Below are positions 1 to 11,302 of a DNA stretch of 64,000 bases, in pieces. Every line of letters begins with the position of its first letter. Within the stretch, counting starts at the first letter, position 1. The DNA comes from Cryptomeria japonica (taxonomy: Eukaryota; Streptophyta; Pinopsida; Cupressales; Cupressaceae): contig NC_081413.1 in NCBI RefSeq assembly GCF_030272615.1, positions 144,498,476-144,562,475 of the forward strand, given 5' to 3'. The notes below the pieces were generated by a model, which saw only the letters and a program-made list of their open reading frames with translations, was not told the origin of the DNA and did not search any database. Both the position numbers and the translations under genes were made by a program.

Positions 1-7
1 AGTGAAC

Positions 8-128
8 TGCTACCAAATGGTAGCAGCGCTACCAAAGGTAACGGCCTGCTACCATTTGGTAGCAGCGCTACCAATGGTAGCGTGGGCTACCAAGGGGGCC
101 CACGTGGGGTCCACGTGGGTAACCCCAA
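8..128. repeat. Cluster of short inverted repeats (hairpin-forming)
   Basis: GCTACCAAATGGTAGC and GCTACCATTTGGTAGC are each near-perfect palindromes and reverse complements of each other. A further copy, GCTACCAATGGTAGC, follows. The block ends in GGGCCCACGTGGGG and CCACGTGGG, which are also self-complementary. Single-stranded nucleic acid from this stretch could fold into several hairpins. It lies within E0; the function is unknown. Confidence 0.6.
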
Positions 129-524
129 AACTTGCATTTTTTTTTCTTTTTTTTAATATTTATTTTTATTTATTGTTTTTTTTTTAAAAACAAAAAAACA
201 ATAAACTGTCGATATAATAGTAAGTAAATAAAAAAAAATAAAAATAAATAAATAATAATTTTAAATGGAGTTTTTAATTATTTAAATTTAGTTTTTTTTC
301 TTTATTCATTTAATATTATTTAATTTGTGTATTAAATAATATTTGGGGTTTAGATAATTGATATTTAGATAACTCATGTAGTAATATATGTTATTAATCA
401 TATATTGATTTTTTTGCTACATTCTGATTTATATAAATAGCATTATTAATTATTAATTATGGATAAATGTGGGTGTTATTTCTAATGGGTTAAATATAAA
501 TTGAGATTCACGTATACATGCTTC

Positions 525-533
525 ATATATATA
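525..533 (+). promoter_or_regulatory. Possible TATA box of the E0 LTR
   Basis: ATATATATA is followed after about 25-30 bp by a non-coding region typical of an LTR R segment. The call rests only on the motif and its place inside a probable LTR. AT-rich DNA gives such matches by chance. Confidence 0.25.
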
Positions 534-2391
534 CGCAAGAAATTTATAAATCAATGGGGAGCGTTTCCTTTCATTTCAGAGTCTCTTATCAAAGTATATT
601 TTCTTTTGAATAGGGTATAGTTGTGTTGCTAGAGAGGGGTACTAGTGTATAGTTCTAGACTAATATGTCAAAGATGTTTATCTAAGAATTAAGTAACATA
701 TCTGGACGAGTGATGCTTACATTTACGTGAACTTGGTTGGATGACTTGTAGAGATGTATTTATGGGCCAAGGTGTTCATTTGTATATTGGTTGTGTTCGC
801 CTAAGTGGCAAAGATGTAAAAGACATGTGATTATGTAAATTCCTAACTATATTAAATGCCAGAGGGGTCTTGCAGTTGAGCAGACCCGGAGATGTAGCCC
901 CTTAGGGGTGAACTCCGAGATCATATCTGTGTTATGCGATGTCTTAGCTTCTTTTATTTCATACCTTAAGTTATCATGTATGGTTGTATCTTGTATAAGT
1001 GTATGGTGGAAATTTAATGAATTTAAATCTAAGTGCATAAAATTATTCATCTTGGTAAATGTAGTAATTAGGTTCATAAAACATTGTAAATTATGATTAT
1101 GGAAAAGTATTTGGTTTATGTTAAATAAAGAAGTAATAGGGAAATGAATCTCATTAGGATGCCTTTAATGTTTTAGCTTGATATAAGTTGGTAAATTGAT
1201 CGAATGTGTATGGGTAACAAAGTTAGTATTAATGTTATAATTTCTAAGTTGAAATCTAAAGGATGAACATCTTATAGGTATTTACTTTATCTTCTTAAAT
1301 GAGCATCGCCATGATAATTATAGTTCGCTTTATAAGATGAATTTACTTAGTTGTTTATGTTTTAATCTTAACAATAATCTTGTCAGATTTATGTTATAAA
1401 TGGGTGAACTCAACTAGCCTTCCATAATTATAACCCAAATAAATGAATTTCTTTATGATTGCTAAATTTGAACTAAAAGGGGAAGGTTTCAATTAGTTGT
1501 TTATATCTCAATCTTAGTAAATGTATCTCTTCATATTAACTTCATTTAACTAAAAAGAGTGATACACAACAAAATGGTTATATTCTAACCCTAATGGAAG
1601 AACATCACTATGAACTTGTATTTTAATCCTATAATGTTGAATATCATCTTGCTAACTATATTTTAATTTAAGGGAATAACTCATGTGTTCCTAATACATT
1701 TCCACCTTAATGAATTTAGTCCATCTATTAGCATTATTAAAACTTCAATGAATGAACTCTATGGCCACTAGCACTCTATCCTCCATAAAATAACTATGAC
1801 TCATTAGTTGGTTATGCTTGAATTCAAATGAAGGAACCTCACTCTATTAATGGAAGTTTAATCCTTAATGAACGAATCTCATCTTATTAGCCATAATTTT
1901 AATATTAAAGGAAGATATCAATTGTGAATGGATACCTTAAACCCAATGAATGAACCTTGTTATATTTATCACATTGAACCTTAAGGAAGGCCTCTTAAAT
2001 TAATTAGATGTTAATATGTATTGAGTAAATAACCTCACGATGGCCTCCTAACCACCCAAAATAAATGAATGCTTCCTAAGATTATAAGATGTCAAATCAT
2101 TGAACATATGTATAATCAAGTCTTATGCATTATCTGGTAATTAAGTTATCCAGCTTATTGGATCAATCGACACAAGTTAAGTTAGGTGTTAGGTTATGTA
2201 ATCACGTTGGGAAACTCCTTAGGATCATTTAGCCTTCTGCTGTGTTATATAAGTTCTTAGTTAACTCCAAATTTTCTTAACGTTGAATCTAATCAGTAAT
2301 ACTATTAACTATTATTATAAAAAAAAACATTTACACTCTAATTGAGTGTTTCTAACTTAAACCCTTAGGGGTTTCCTGGCGGGGCATTACA

Positions 2392-3031
2392 CCTAACCTC
2401 TCATGGTGTGGATATTCTCTCCTTGAGACACATGGCACTTTTGCCACATGTCTCCTCCCTTGGACACTTGCCCTCTCATGCGCAAGGCTCCTTGACACTT
2501 GTCACCACAGAGATGACAAGTGTCCCTTCCTCCAACCTCTTCTCCAACTTCCTCCATCTTGGCCCTTGATATCTTCAGATCAAATCCAGACTATTGATTC
2601 CTGCCACCTCAGCTTTGGCCTTAGAAATCCTATAAATACCCCTCATTTTGGAGCAATAAGGATCCCATCTCATATCAATTTAGGCATTGTTACTATAGGC
2701 ATTTGCATTTTACTTATCTAGTAATTAGCTTTGGATTTATCATAGCATGTTCATCTAGGTTCTGAAATCATGCATTCCATATCATCTCCATAGTTAATCA
2801 TGATCAATTAGCTACTCAACTCTTGAGTTGTCACTTTGGAGGTCATTGCTCCGCTGAGAGCCCATCAATCCAACACCTTCAAGGTCCTCAAGAATAGAGG
2901 AAAATGAGACATTTCAAAGAAGGCTTATGGTTTGCATCTTTGATTTAGTTTTCAATTAAGCTTTCAATTATGTTTTTATTGTCTCATTATATGTGTATGC
3001 CTCTTATACTAGCCACATTTTTAGCATCACA
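2392..3031 (+). repeat. Tat-1 5' LTR, 3' portion
   Basis: This stretch aligns almost base for base with 19619-20260, with about 2% differences and one 2-bp indel. It ends in CATCACA directly before the PBS. The first ~417 bp are displaced by the E0 insertion. Confidence 0.92.
2631..2638 (+). promoter_or_regulatory. TATA box of the Tat-1 5' LTR
   Basis: TATAAATA sits in an otherwise non-AT-rich context and is preserved in the 3' LTR (19858-19865). Transcription of the genomic RNA would start about 25-30 bp downstream, marking the U3/R border near 2660-2670. Confidence 0.6.
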
Positions 3032-3036
3032 TTAAT

Positions 3037-3054
3037 TGGCGCCCACCGTGGGGC
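3037..3054 (+). other. Tat-1 primer-binding site
   Basis: TGGCGCCCACCGTGGGGC begins 5 bp after the LTR end. This is the TGGCGCC-type tRNA 3'-end complement found in many plant Ty3/gypsy elements. Tat-2 has a decayed version of the same site. The exact tRNA was not determined. Confidence 0.88.
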
Positions 3055-3238
3055 CTAGCCCCTTTGATCTTTAACAAGTTTGCTTGCAAGAAATTTCATT
3101 GACAGGTTGATTAGCTCTTTCAGAGTGTAGATTAGCTCTCTTGGGCTCTGGAATCATGTTCTTGGCATCTTTTGTGGCATTCGGGCACCTCAAATGACCT
3201 TTATGGGAGATTCCTCATCTCTGTTTTTAAGTTTTTCT

Positions 3239-3448
3239 GTACTTTAGTGCTTTCAGTCTGTACTTTAGCGTTTTTGGCAAATTTGTCAGCATTTTCAGTT
3301 TGTTTAACAGTGTTTCTGGTTTGTAGAACAATGTTTCTGGTTTGCAGAATAGCGTTTCTGGTGTGCAGAGCAGCATTTCTGGTGTGCAAAGCAGCGTTCT
3401 TGGCACATATGATAGCGTTCTTAGTCAATTTGATGACATTTTCAGTTT
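3239..3448 (+). repeat. 21-bp tandem repeat, leader block 1 (10 units)
   Basis: Ten consecutive units of exactly 21 bp without indels. The best-conserved core is AGCGTTTCTGG, in units such as those beginning at 3344 and 3365. The outer units are more diverged. Confidence 0.85.
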
Positions 3449-4499
3449 TTTCTTAATTTTGCAAATATTGTATGTTGCATTCCTCATTTCTGCTTCTAGA
3501 CTATCATTTTCCTGAACCTAATTTGCAAATTGTTGGTTTTGCAGGTACTTATTTCGCTGTGAAAGACCAGAGTTATAAACTATTTCACCGCCAAAGAATG
3601 CAATATAAACTACTAACTTTGTTTGCAACCACGGGATTTTGCACTTATATTTGTTAAATTAGGCACATAGACTAATTACAATGGAAATGAACAAACATGT
3701 CTTACGTGTCTTGATGATAGGTGAGTATGCTCTCACCTTTCTTAGGTGATCAGAAAGCTAGACTCATCCTTTGCTTTCAATTGCATATTTTTAGAGGGCC
3801 TGTCACAGTGGGGAAAAGTAATCACCCTATGAGAACAACCCAAGTGAGTACAGCTGGACCTAAGCATTCCAACTCACTATAATAAATAGGTCTCTGATGA
3901 TTAAAGTCTCAAAGAATGAGATTATTTGAGTTTTCTCTTTGAGATCTCTCATATCGGGCATTTTGTAGGGCCATGCGGTCTCAATCACATTTACGTGACT
4001 ACAACTTGTTTCGGTACCTTGTTGGGCTATAGGCCTCAATCATGCTTGCATGACTTCAAGGGGTAATTTCAAATAGAATTCCTAACTAAGAACTTTAAAA
4101 ATAGAAGCTACCCGATTCACCTCTAAAAGGGTGATAATCTTTGTGTAAGAGAGATAGTAACTCTCCCAAGACACTTGCCATATCGTGCCCCCATTAGCAT
4201 TTGGAGTCGGATAATACGGTGTTGAGAATCCATTGCATGAGACTCAACGACCGTATTCTGATTAGCTATTGGGTGTGTACCTAAGTCAGCAAGCAAAGGT
4301 TTTCATTCTCAGCCAATCTCCTTAGGATAGACTGATTGATGTGTTTTTAACAATTAAAACCCTTTGAAACAAAAATATAATCTGATTTCTGTGTTTGTAA
4401 GTCAAGTCAAGATATCATCCATTAAAATACAACAAACATTGGAAACTCAAACTTCAAACTATCAAATTCACAAGTTTTGCAGCAGATTAGCTCTTTCAA

Positions 4500-4856
4500 T
4501 CCAAACAGTCGCACCTACAGTCCAAACAGTCGCATCTACAGTCCAAATGGTCTCACATATGGTCCAAACAGTTGCATCTATAGTCCAAATGGTCTCACAT
4601 ACGGTCCAAACAATTGCATCTATAGTACAAACGGTCTCACATACGGTTCAAATAGTCACATCTACAGTCCAAACGGTCTCACATACAGTTCAAACAGTCG
4701 CATTTATAGTCCAAACATTAGCGTTTTCAGTCCAAATAGTCGCTCTTTCAGTCCAAACATTAGCATTTACAGTTCAAACATTAGCTCTTTCAGTCCAAAC
4801 GGTCGCACCTTCGGTCCAAACAGTCGCATTTTCAATCCAAAGGTTAGCTCTCTTGG
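4500..4856 (+). repeat. 21-bp tandem repeat, leader block 2 (17 units)
   Basis: Seventeen units of exactly 21 bp, core TCCAAACAGTCGCAT. In the first half two unit types alternate (one with AGTCGCATC, one with GGTCTCACAT), giving a 42-bp higher-order period. The period keeps two frames open, producing repetitive T-V-Q-T-V-A and N-S-R-I-Y-S-P peptides. These are not credible proteins. Confidence 0.9.
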
Positions 4857-5013
4857 TGTTAATGTCAAATTTCTCATATTTCAACATTAACTCTCAAAGG
4901 TTGAGTATATTACAGAGTTGGGCCAAAATTGAAATCTCCTAAGTTCAAACACTCAATTTGCTAAACCTACATATCATTATTTGAACTTTAGAGTCACTGT
5001 ATAGCAGAACATA

Positions 5014-5223
5014 ATTCCTGGTTTGTCAGTCAGTGTTTCTGGTCTGTATGTCAACGTTGTTGGTCAGTATAGTAGCATTTTTGGTAAATCTGTCAGAGTT
5101 TTTGGTTCAAACAACAACGTTTCTGGTCTAAACAACAGAGTTTCCGATCTAAACAACAGCCTTTCTGGTCTAAACAGCAGAGTTCCTGGTCATTTTGTCA
5201 GCGTTTTTGGTAAAATACATCAA
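5014..5223 (+). repeat. 21-bp tandem repeat, leader block 3 (10 units)
   Basis: Ten units of exactly 21 bp, core GTTTCTGGTCTAAACAAC. The core resembles both block 1 (TTTCTGGT) and block 2 (TCCAAACA), so the three blocks look like parts of one ancient array split by unique DNA. Confidence 0.85.
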
Positions 5224-5713
5224 AATCAGAAAACAAAAATAACCCATTTCTCAAATAGTCAAACATAGAGAATAGGTCATCTTGTTGGGTCATTTAATCA
5301 AGTTATCTTTTGTCAAAAATAGATTCAAGAACAAGACACACAAAAAGTCTCAAGTATTCACCTCAAACAAGTTAAAGATCAAACACCTTAAAGTGCAACA
5401 ACACATTGTCTTTGATAAACTGATTGTTCAAACATAGTTTCTCATCAGGATCTATCATCCTTTAATCATGAAACTACAATGCTTGATCAAAATAACCTCA
5501 TTCTTTATCATAGGATATATCATTCCTATTTGAACTTGGTCATATCAAAAATCACAAAATTTGCACTCCAAAAACTAAGATTGAAAAACTTGTAAACAAG
5601 AAAATACTTGAAAAGATCATTTTGTGTCTATACATCTACAACTTTCACCTCAACAATTGATCACTTATAATGACACATTACTCAAGACTTAAACCTTGAA
5701 AAACATTTAAAAC

Positions 5714-7690
5714 ATGTGTATGCTCGTTCTAACCAGGGCTCAAAGACAGAAAATTGTGGAAACAGAAACATAAACATTTGAGATAACTACAAACTATATA
5801 ACCATGGAACATGAAGATGAAATACAAGTTGAAGAGGAAATAACAGAACAAAATATCAGAGACATCAAGAAAGATCCTCAATTTGACAAATTTATGAAGA
5901 AATTACTGGAGGGAGAAAAAGAAAAATATTTCCTAATGTTAGCCAAATTTGGTGCTACACTCCCCCAAGATTTTGATGTAAACAAATTGAAACAAAAGAA
6001 AAGTGGTCCTCCTCCTAATGAAAAACAATATGAGGACATCTTTGGTCTCAAAATTAATAACACGTCAGTTCCTAGCAACACCAGAAATAATGAGGAAACT
6101 TACATTCCCACAAGGGAGGAAGTAGAAATTCTAAATAACACTCAATCCAACGAAGATACAAGAAGGGATAGAGATGATACAAGAAGAGATCAATATATTC
6201 CTAGAATGCAAAATCATGGTCATACAAGAACAAATCATGTTGATAATCCTATCATGGCTCTAACACAACAACTACAAACATTGCAAACACAAATCCAAGA
6301 TATGCAAAGAGGAAATGTTAGGTGATACTCACTTCAAGAAATATGTCCTTATCCATTTGACATAAACCTCAACATGATACCTTTTCCTATAGGTTTTGAG
6401 ACTCTGAGGTACGAAAAATATGATGGAAGCACTGACCCTCAAGATCACATAAGAGAATTTTGCACAATGAGCATGGAGTTTGCACATGAAGATACATACT
6501 TAATGAGACTATTTCCAAAGAGTTTAACTAGATTAGCCATGGAATGGTTCTCAAAACTTCCACTAGGAATCAGATCATTTTTAGAGTTGGTGGATAAGTT
6601 TGTATCCCAATACACTTATAACATTCAACACGGAATAACCATGCTAGACCCGTGTAACACAAAACAAAAAAGCGGAGAACCCTTCATGACATTCTTACAA
6701 TGATGGAGGCGGTTGGCTTCGAGGTATCCTCATACAGTGCTGGAGTATGAAAAAATGGACATTTTCATAGACAACTTAAACGATCAAATAAGTTATTACT
6801 TGAAAATACAAGGAAATCAAAGTTTTGCAAAAATGATTGATAATGGAATCAGAATGGAAGAAGCCATGATAAAGAAAGGTGAGTTGAAAATATTCAAAGA
6901 AGGAGTTCACCCTCCTAACAACACTAACAACAATAATCACAATGATAATCCAAAATTTTGGAATAGAAATTGTAATGTCATCAATGATGGGATAGTGGAT
7001 AACAACAATGTAAAACCAAAGCAACCAGTTTTCAATTTATCCAATCACTCAGCAACAACTCAACAAGACAACAATCACCAAAAAGCAACTATCAAAACTT
7101 TCTTTCGAAGACAATTTACAAACATTGGTGAACCCCTTGGGTCCGCATTAAAAACACTTATACCAAAACTATTGATTACATTACCAAAAGAAAGAAACTT
7201 TGAACCCAAGGTAAAACCTGCTTGGTGGAATGACAACCATTATTGTGATTTCCATCAAAACAAAGGACACAAAATAGATGCTTGTCAATGATTAAAACAT
7301 GTCATCCAAGATTTGATTGATAATGGAATAATAACTGTGGATGAACATACAACAAATGAATCTCACATAGCTTTCAAAACTCTGCTTCCTAATTATGAGA
7401 AGGGTGAATCATCAACAGGGAAAAATGGTAAAGGTAAAGCAAAGGTAAACTATGCTCATACATATGACAATGTGGTAAATGTAATTGTCATTAAAGAACA
7501 ACAACATCACAAACCTACTCATGTTATCACATGAAGTAAAGCCAAAGTTGTTTTGCCGGGTCCTACAACAAACACGTCATCCACTACCAAACAATACAAT
7601 CTAGTGGATCAATTACAGAAAACACCCACACAAATATCCATCTTAGAACTTTTAAAACTGTCACCTACACATAAAGAGATTCTTGAATGA
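5714..7690 (+). pseudogene. gag: Tat-1 gag (capsid/nucleocapsid region)
   Basis: Gag packages element RNA into cytoplasmic virus-like particles. The frame opens at ATG 5714 or, more likely by comparison with Tat-2, ATG 5720. It has an acidic N-terminus, then a retrotransposon gag domain (6374-6900; motifs P-Y-P-F-D, D-P-Q-D-H-I-R-E-F, A-M-E-W-F-S-K), an Asn-rich linker, and a C-x2-H-x4-GH-x4-C zinc-finger-like motif (Y-C-D-F-H...K-G-H-K...C) near 7235-7288. The frame is continuous with pol. Stops interrupt it at 5771, 6323, 6701, 7289, 7532 and 7688. At several of these Tat-2 has Arg, as expected if CGA became TGA. No frameshift is seen. Confidence 0.88.
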
Positions 7691-8983
7691 GCATTAGTAG
7701 ATAACACAGTGTCCAAAGATCTTGATATTGATCAATTCCAAACCATGGTGGGACACCTCAAAACTCCTCACTGCTTATCATTTATCGAAGAAGATGACAC
7801 ATCCTTGCAACACCCCCACAACGCTCCTTTGCATATTGAAGTCCTCATTCACAAAACACGAGTTAAATGTGTTCTAATAGATGGTGGAGTTGGCCTAAAT
7901 ATTTGTTCATTGAGTCTTGTTCGTGCCTTAGGATATTCAGAAGATGCAGTTTATCCCCGTAAAAAGATCACCATAAAAGCCTATGACGAAGAAGAACGTT
8001 CCTCCAAGGGAATTGTGATCCTAACCATTAGAGTAGGACCTTTACAGAAAAAAATAGGATGCCAAGTTCTGGACTTGGACTTATCATATAATATACTCCT
8101 GGGGAGACCATGGATACATGACTTGCAAGCTATCCCATCAATCTATCATCAGTGTGTCAAATTTCCCTATGATGGACAAGAAATCACAATATCTGCAGAT
8201 TCAAATCCATTCCAGTATTGCAGCAATCTAAAAATGGCTCAAGAAGTCATTGTTCCTCATAACAGGGAGGCATCATCTTCAAACACACAATCCAAAGAAC
8301 AATCCTTTGCCTCTATTTTATCAAGTATGGAAAAACAAATGCAGTTAAGAGATCGAGGAAATGGAGAATACTCAATATCACAATTACCACTCTCTCCTAA
8401 ATCCTTTGGAAAACCATCAAACTCTAAACAACAACCAATTGTGAAACATATTCCGATATTTGATGGAGCATTCATTAGTGCTAGAACCTTGTTAGAGGAG
8501 ACAGAAGACAAAGATGTGCTACAATGGCTATACAAAGATGAAGAAATTCAACAAAAGGTCAATAATGTCAGAATACCTACAGAAAAATATGGAAAAGGAT
8601 TCAACATTCTTCAAAAGATGGGATACACTGGAACAGGTCCTATAGGAAAAAGAAAAGAAGGTATCTCAGAACCTATCCAGCCTCATAATCAGCAAGCTAC
8701 AGACAAAGCAGGCTTAGGGTATGGACAAGTTACTCTACCAAAAGACACGTCTTCTAACCAACAAAAAGAAGAATATGAAAACAGACAAGAACAACTTGCA
8801 ATTGAAAGGGAAGAAGCATCTGGAAAGCAACGATCACAACCAAATATGAAATGGAAAAAGAAACAATCCTCAAATCAACAAGAGAAACAAACCAATAATA
8901 CCTCCCAAGAAGCATTAACTCTCAATCAAAACAAGTATGAACCTAGTACTAATCAAGGAGAATTGATAGTAAAGTTGACATAA
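7691..8983 (+). pseudogene. Tat-1 protease with downstream G-patch
   Basis: This is a retroviral-type aspartic protease that would cleave the Gag-Pol polyprotein. The active-site loop reads V-L-I-D-G-G-V-G-L-N-I-C (about residues 55-66 of the piece from Met 7709). It carries D-G-G instead of the usual D-T/S-G; Tat-2 has the same D-G-G, so this looks ancestral rather than decay. The flap and second-loop region ends in I-L-L-G-R-P-W-I-H, as in Tat proteases. A G-patch domain follows at 8588-8726, then a Gln/Lys-rich linker. The segment from Met 7709 is open for 424 codons up to the TAA at 8981. It is in frame with gag before and RT after. Confidence 0.87.
8588..8726 (+). other. G-patch domain within the Tat-1 polyprotein
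   Basis: The ~46 residues Y-G-K-G-F-N-I-L-Q-K-M-G-Y...G-P-I-G-K-R-K-E-G-I...P-I...A-G-L-G-Y fit the G-patch pattern: Gly-rich, aromatic-Gly-x3-Leu-x2-Met-Gly-Tyr/Trp, and a closing G-L-G-aromatic. G-patch domains bind RNA or activate DEAH helicases. In betaretroviruses one lies directly after the protease. Tat-2 preserves the same domain at 47422-47556. Confidence 0.75.
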
Positions 8984-10690
8984 CTCAATCTTAGTCCAGA
9001 AGAAGTTGAATATGAGAGAAGGAAAGATATAGCAAGACAAATAGAAGAAACACATCAAAAGCTATATGAACAAATTTGTAGATTGCAAGCTGCAAGTGAG
9101 ATAGATTCTGACGAATGGGAATGGGATTCCTATCATTCTGAAGAATCAGCTGAAGAAAATTGCTTTAAAGAAGATGTAGGAGTCGATGTAGTTCACACGT
9201 ATGCAGGACAAACGTTAGGAACTAGTTCACTTGAATTAGAATCACATTCGGCTGACTTGGAATTAATTGAGGATGATCAAGAACTTCCTGGGTGAGGTCA
9301 TTCTGATGAGGGTATCATTCTGGACATTGACATACATATCGAAGACTTTGATAACTCAATCATGAACCTAAATACTCTCAAAACATCTCAACCAGATGAT
9401 CCTTTACCTCTACTCCACCCCGAACTTATTGAATGGGAAAATGAAGGACATACTGCCATTGATACCTTTCCAAATGACTATGCCATATCCATATATCTTA
9501 ATGCTATCGAACCCACAACAAATTCAACCAAGAATTTCAGCAATGCATCTTCTAGTCAAGTGGGTGCCAAATCTCCTAGTCGCAAAAGCAAAAATAAAGA
9601 AAACAATATCAGGTCCAATGTTGAAAACCATTTCTTGGCAACATTAGATCAGGAAAAAGTAAAAAGAAAGGACGTATCTAACGGCGAAAACCTCCTTGAG
9701 GCGCCGGAAGATGGGAGATTTGACACTTTACCTGAGTACTATCAAGAAAGGTCATCAATTTTGATTGAACCAACAGAAGCAGTTAACATTGGGACATCAG
9801 AGCAACCCAAAATCCTACATCTAGCAACTTCTCTGATAGAAAAGGAAAGGAAAGAATATATGGAATTCTTTACACGAAGACAAATCAATTTTTCCTGGTC
9901 ATATGCAGACATGCTAGGGTTGGATCCAGAGCTTATTATGCATCACTTGAATGTCAATCCAGGAGCCAAACCAGTCAAACAAAAAATAAGAAAGATGCAT
10001 CCACATATTGCTCTCTTGGTTAAAGCAGAACTAAAAAAATTACTGGATGTCGGATTCATCAGAGCTATAGCATATCCTCAATGGGTATCAAACATTGTTC
10101 CTGTTTCAAAGCCAGACAAAAGTATCAGAGTATGCACAGATTTCAGAGATCTTAATAATGCATGTCCAAAGGATGACTTTCCTTTGCCTAACATTGACAT
10201 CATTGTAGATTTAATAGCTGGACACTCCATGTTTTCTCTAATGGATGGTTTCTCCAGATACAATCAGATTAAAATAACACCTAAGGACCAAGAAAAGACA
10301 AATTTCACATGTCCATGGGGTACTTTCTACTGGAACGTCATGCCTTTTGGATTAAAGAACGCAGGTGCCACATATCAGAGAGCTATGACAACAATATTCC
10401 ATGACATGATGCATACATTCATGGAAGACTATGTGGATGACATCTTGGCAAAATCATACAACAGAGAAGAACATATTGAAATAATGGAAAAGATCTTTGA
10501 TTGGTTAGAACAGTACAAGCTATGACTAAATCCTAAGAAATGTGCCTTTGGTGTCACTTCAGGAAAGCTATTGGGATACATTGTTTCAGCTAGAGGTATC
10601 GAATTAGATCCAGCTAAGGTCAAAGAAATCATGGAAATGGCATCTCCCAAGAACATAAGTCAACTCAGATCACTACAAATAAGATTGTAG
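8984..10690 (+). pseudogene. Tat-1 linker and reverse transcriptase
   Basis: RT copies element RNA into cDNA. An acidic linker (8984-9700) leads into the RT. Recognisable motifs are K-P-V-K-Q-K-I-R-K-M, V-G-F-I-R...W-V-S-N-I-V-P-V, F-R-D-L-N-N-A-C-P-K-D-D-F-P-L-P, S-L-M-D-G-F-S-R-Y-N-Q-I, W-N-V-M-P-F-G-L-K-N-A, and the catalytic Y-V-D-D at 10430-10441. Stops lie at 8981, 9293, 10523 and 10688. The stretch from Met 9362 to 10525 is open for 387 codons. At 10523 Tat-2 has Arg, again consistent with CGA to TGA. Confidence 0.93.
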
Positions 10691-11302
10691 TCAATCAGAA
10701 GATTTGTGGCTCAACTAGTAGATAAATGTCAACCATTCACCCATCTATTACATAAAAATGTTCATTTCAAATGGGACCATCAATGTGAAGAGGCATTCAA
10801 CAAGATCAAGGTATATCTCATGCAACCACCCGTTCTAATGTCCCCAATTCCAGACAAGCCGTTATTGCTCTATGTCTTGACCACTGAAGTATCTTTAGGA
10901 GTTTTGCTGGCACAACAGGATAATGAAGGAAAAGAGCGAGCCATCTACTACATCAGCAGAACACTAGTGGGATACAAACTCAACTATTCCCCAACAGAAA
11001 AGGTATGCTTGGCAGTAGTTTTTGCTTCTCAAAAATTAAGACACTATCTACTGCCTCACTCCATCAAGTTGATAGCTAAAATTGATCCATTGAAATATTT
11101 GCTCAGCAAGGCAACATTGACAGGACGACTAGCAAAGTGGATCATGATCCTAAGTGAGTTTGACATTGAGTATGTAGATAGAAAAGCTATCAAGGGACAA
11201 GTCATCGTAGATCAACTAGCAGAGGCACCACTTCAAGATGATCATCCTCTACAGATTGAGTTTCCTAACGCTGATATCCTAACAGTCACCACAAAAGCAT
11301 GA
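10691..11302 (+). pseudogene. Tat-1 degenerate RNase H (connection/tether)
   Basis: This is the native gypsy-type RNase H following RT: W-D-H-Q-C-E-E-A-F-N-K-I-K, L-L-L-Y-V, A-I-Y-Y-I-S-R-T-L, N-Y-S-P-T-E-K, F-D-I-E-Y. The first catalytic Asp expected in the L-Y-x-D-A-S context is missing (L-Y-V-L-T-T-E-V-S). In Tat elements this domain is known to be degenerate and to work as a tether after acquisition of a second RNase H. A TGA at 11300 replaces a Trp that is present in Tat-2. Confidence 0.85.

Larger units (their letters stand above)
1..2391 (+). mobile_element. E0: right-hand part of an LTR element inserted in the Tat-1 5' LTR
   Basis: The homology of the Tat-1 5' LTR to its 3' LTR stops abruptly at 2392. 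The foreign DNA before it ends in GGGGCATTACA, a normal LTR terminus (...CA). The next five bases, CCTAA, match the Tat-1 3' LTR at the same point (19619-19623) and are a candidate TSD. The missing first ~417 bp of the Tat-1 LTR does not occur in 1-2391, so the insertion extends beyond the window. It is AT-rich and non-coding. A TATA-like run near 525 and a GATGTAGCCC...GTGAACTCCGAG block near 890-930, of a type seen in plant LTRs, suggest plus orientation. Whether this is a solo LTR or the 3' LTR of a whole element cannot be told. The small ORFs here are not credible genes. Confidence 0.65.
3055..5713 (+). other. Tat-1 leader between PBS and gag
   Basis: This is about 2.6 kb of untranslated leader. 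It carries three blocks of a 21-bp tandem repeat (listed separately), separated by unique AT-rich sequence. A run of polypyrimidine tracts and AG dinucleotides could allow splicing of the leader, but no splice site can be called with confidence. The ORFs here exist only because a 21-bp period preserves reading frame. Confidence 0.7.

Noticed and set aside
3172-3456. ORFs on both strands with hydrophobic repeats
   Set aside because: Open in both strands owing to 21-bp tandem repeats; no start context or homology.
4500-4856. CRISPR-like array
   Set aside because: Units are contiguous 21-mers without spacers; plant DNA; no cas genes.
4364-4942. 192-aa ORF of T-V-Q-T-V-A repeats (and a 137-aa overlapping one), resembling a repetitive structural protein
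   Set aside because: It exists only because the DNA repeat is 21 bp, a multiple of three. Two frames are open at once and it lies in a retrotransposon leader.
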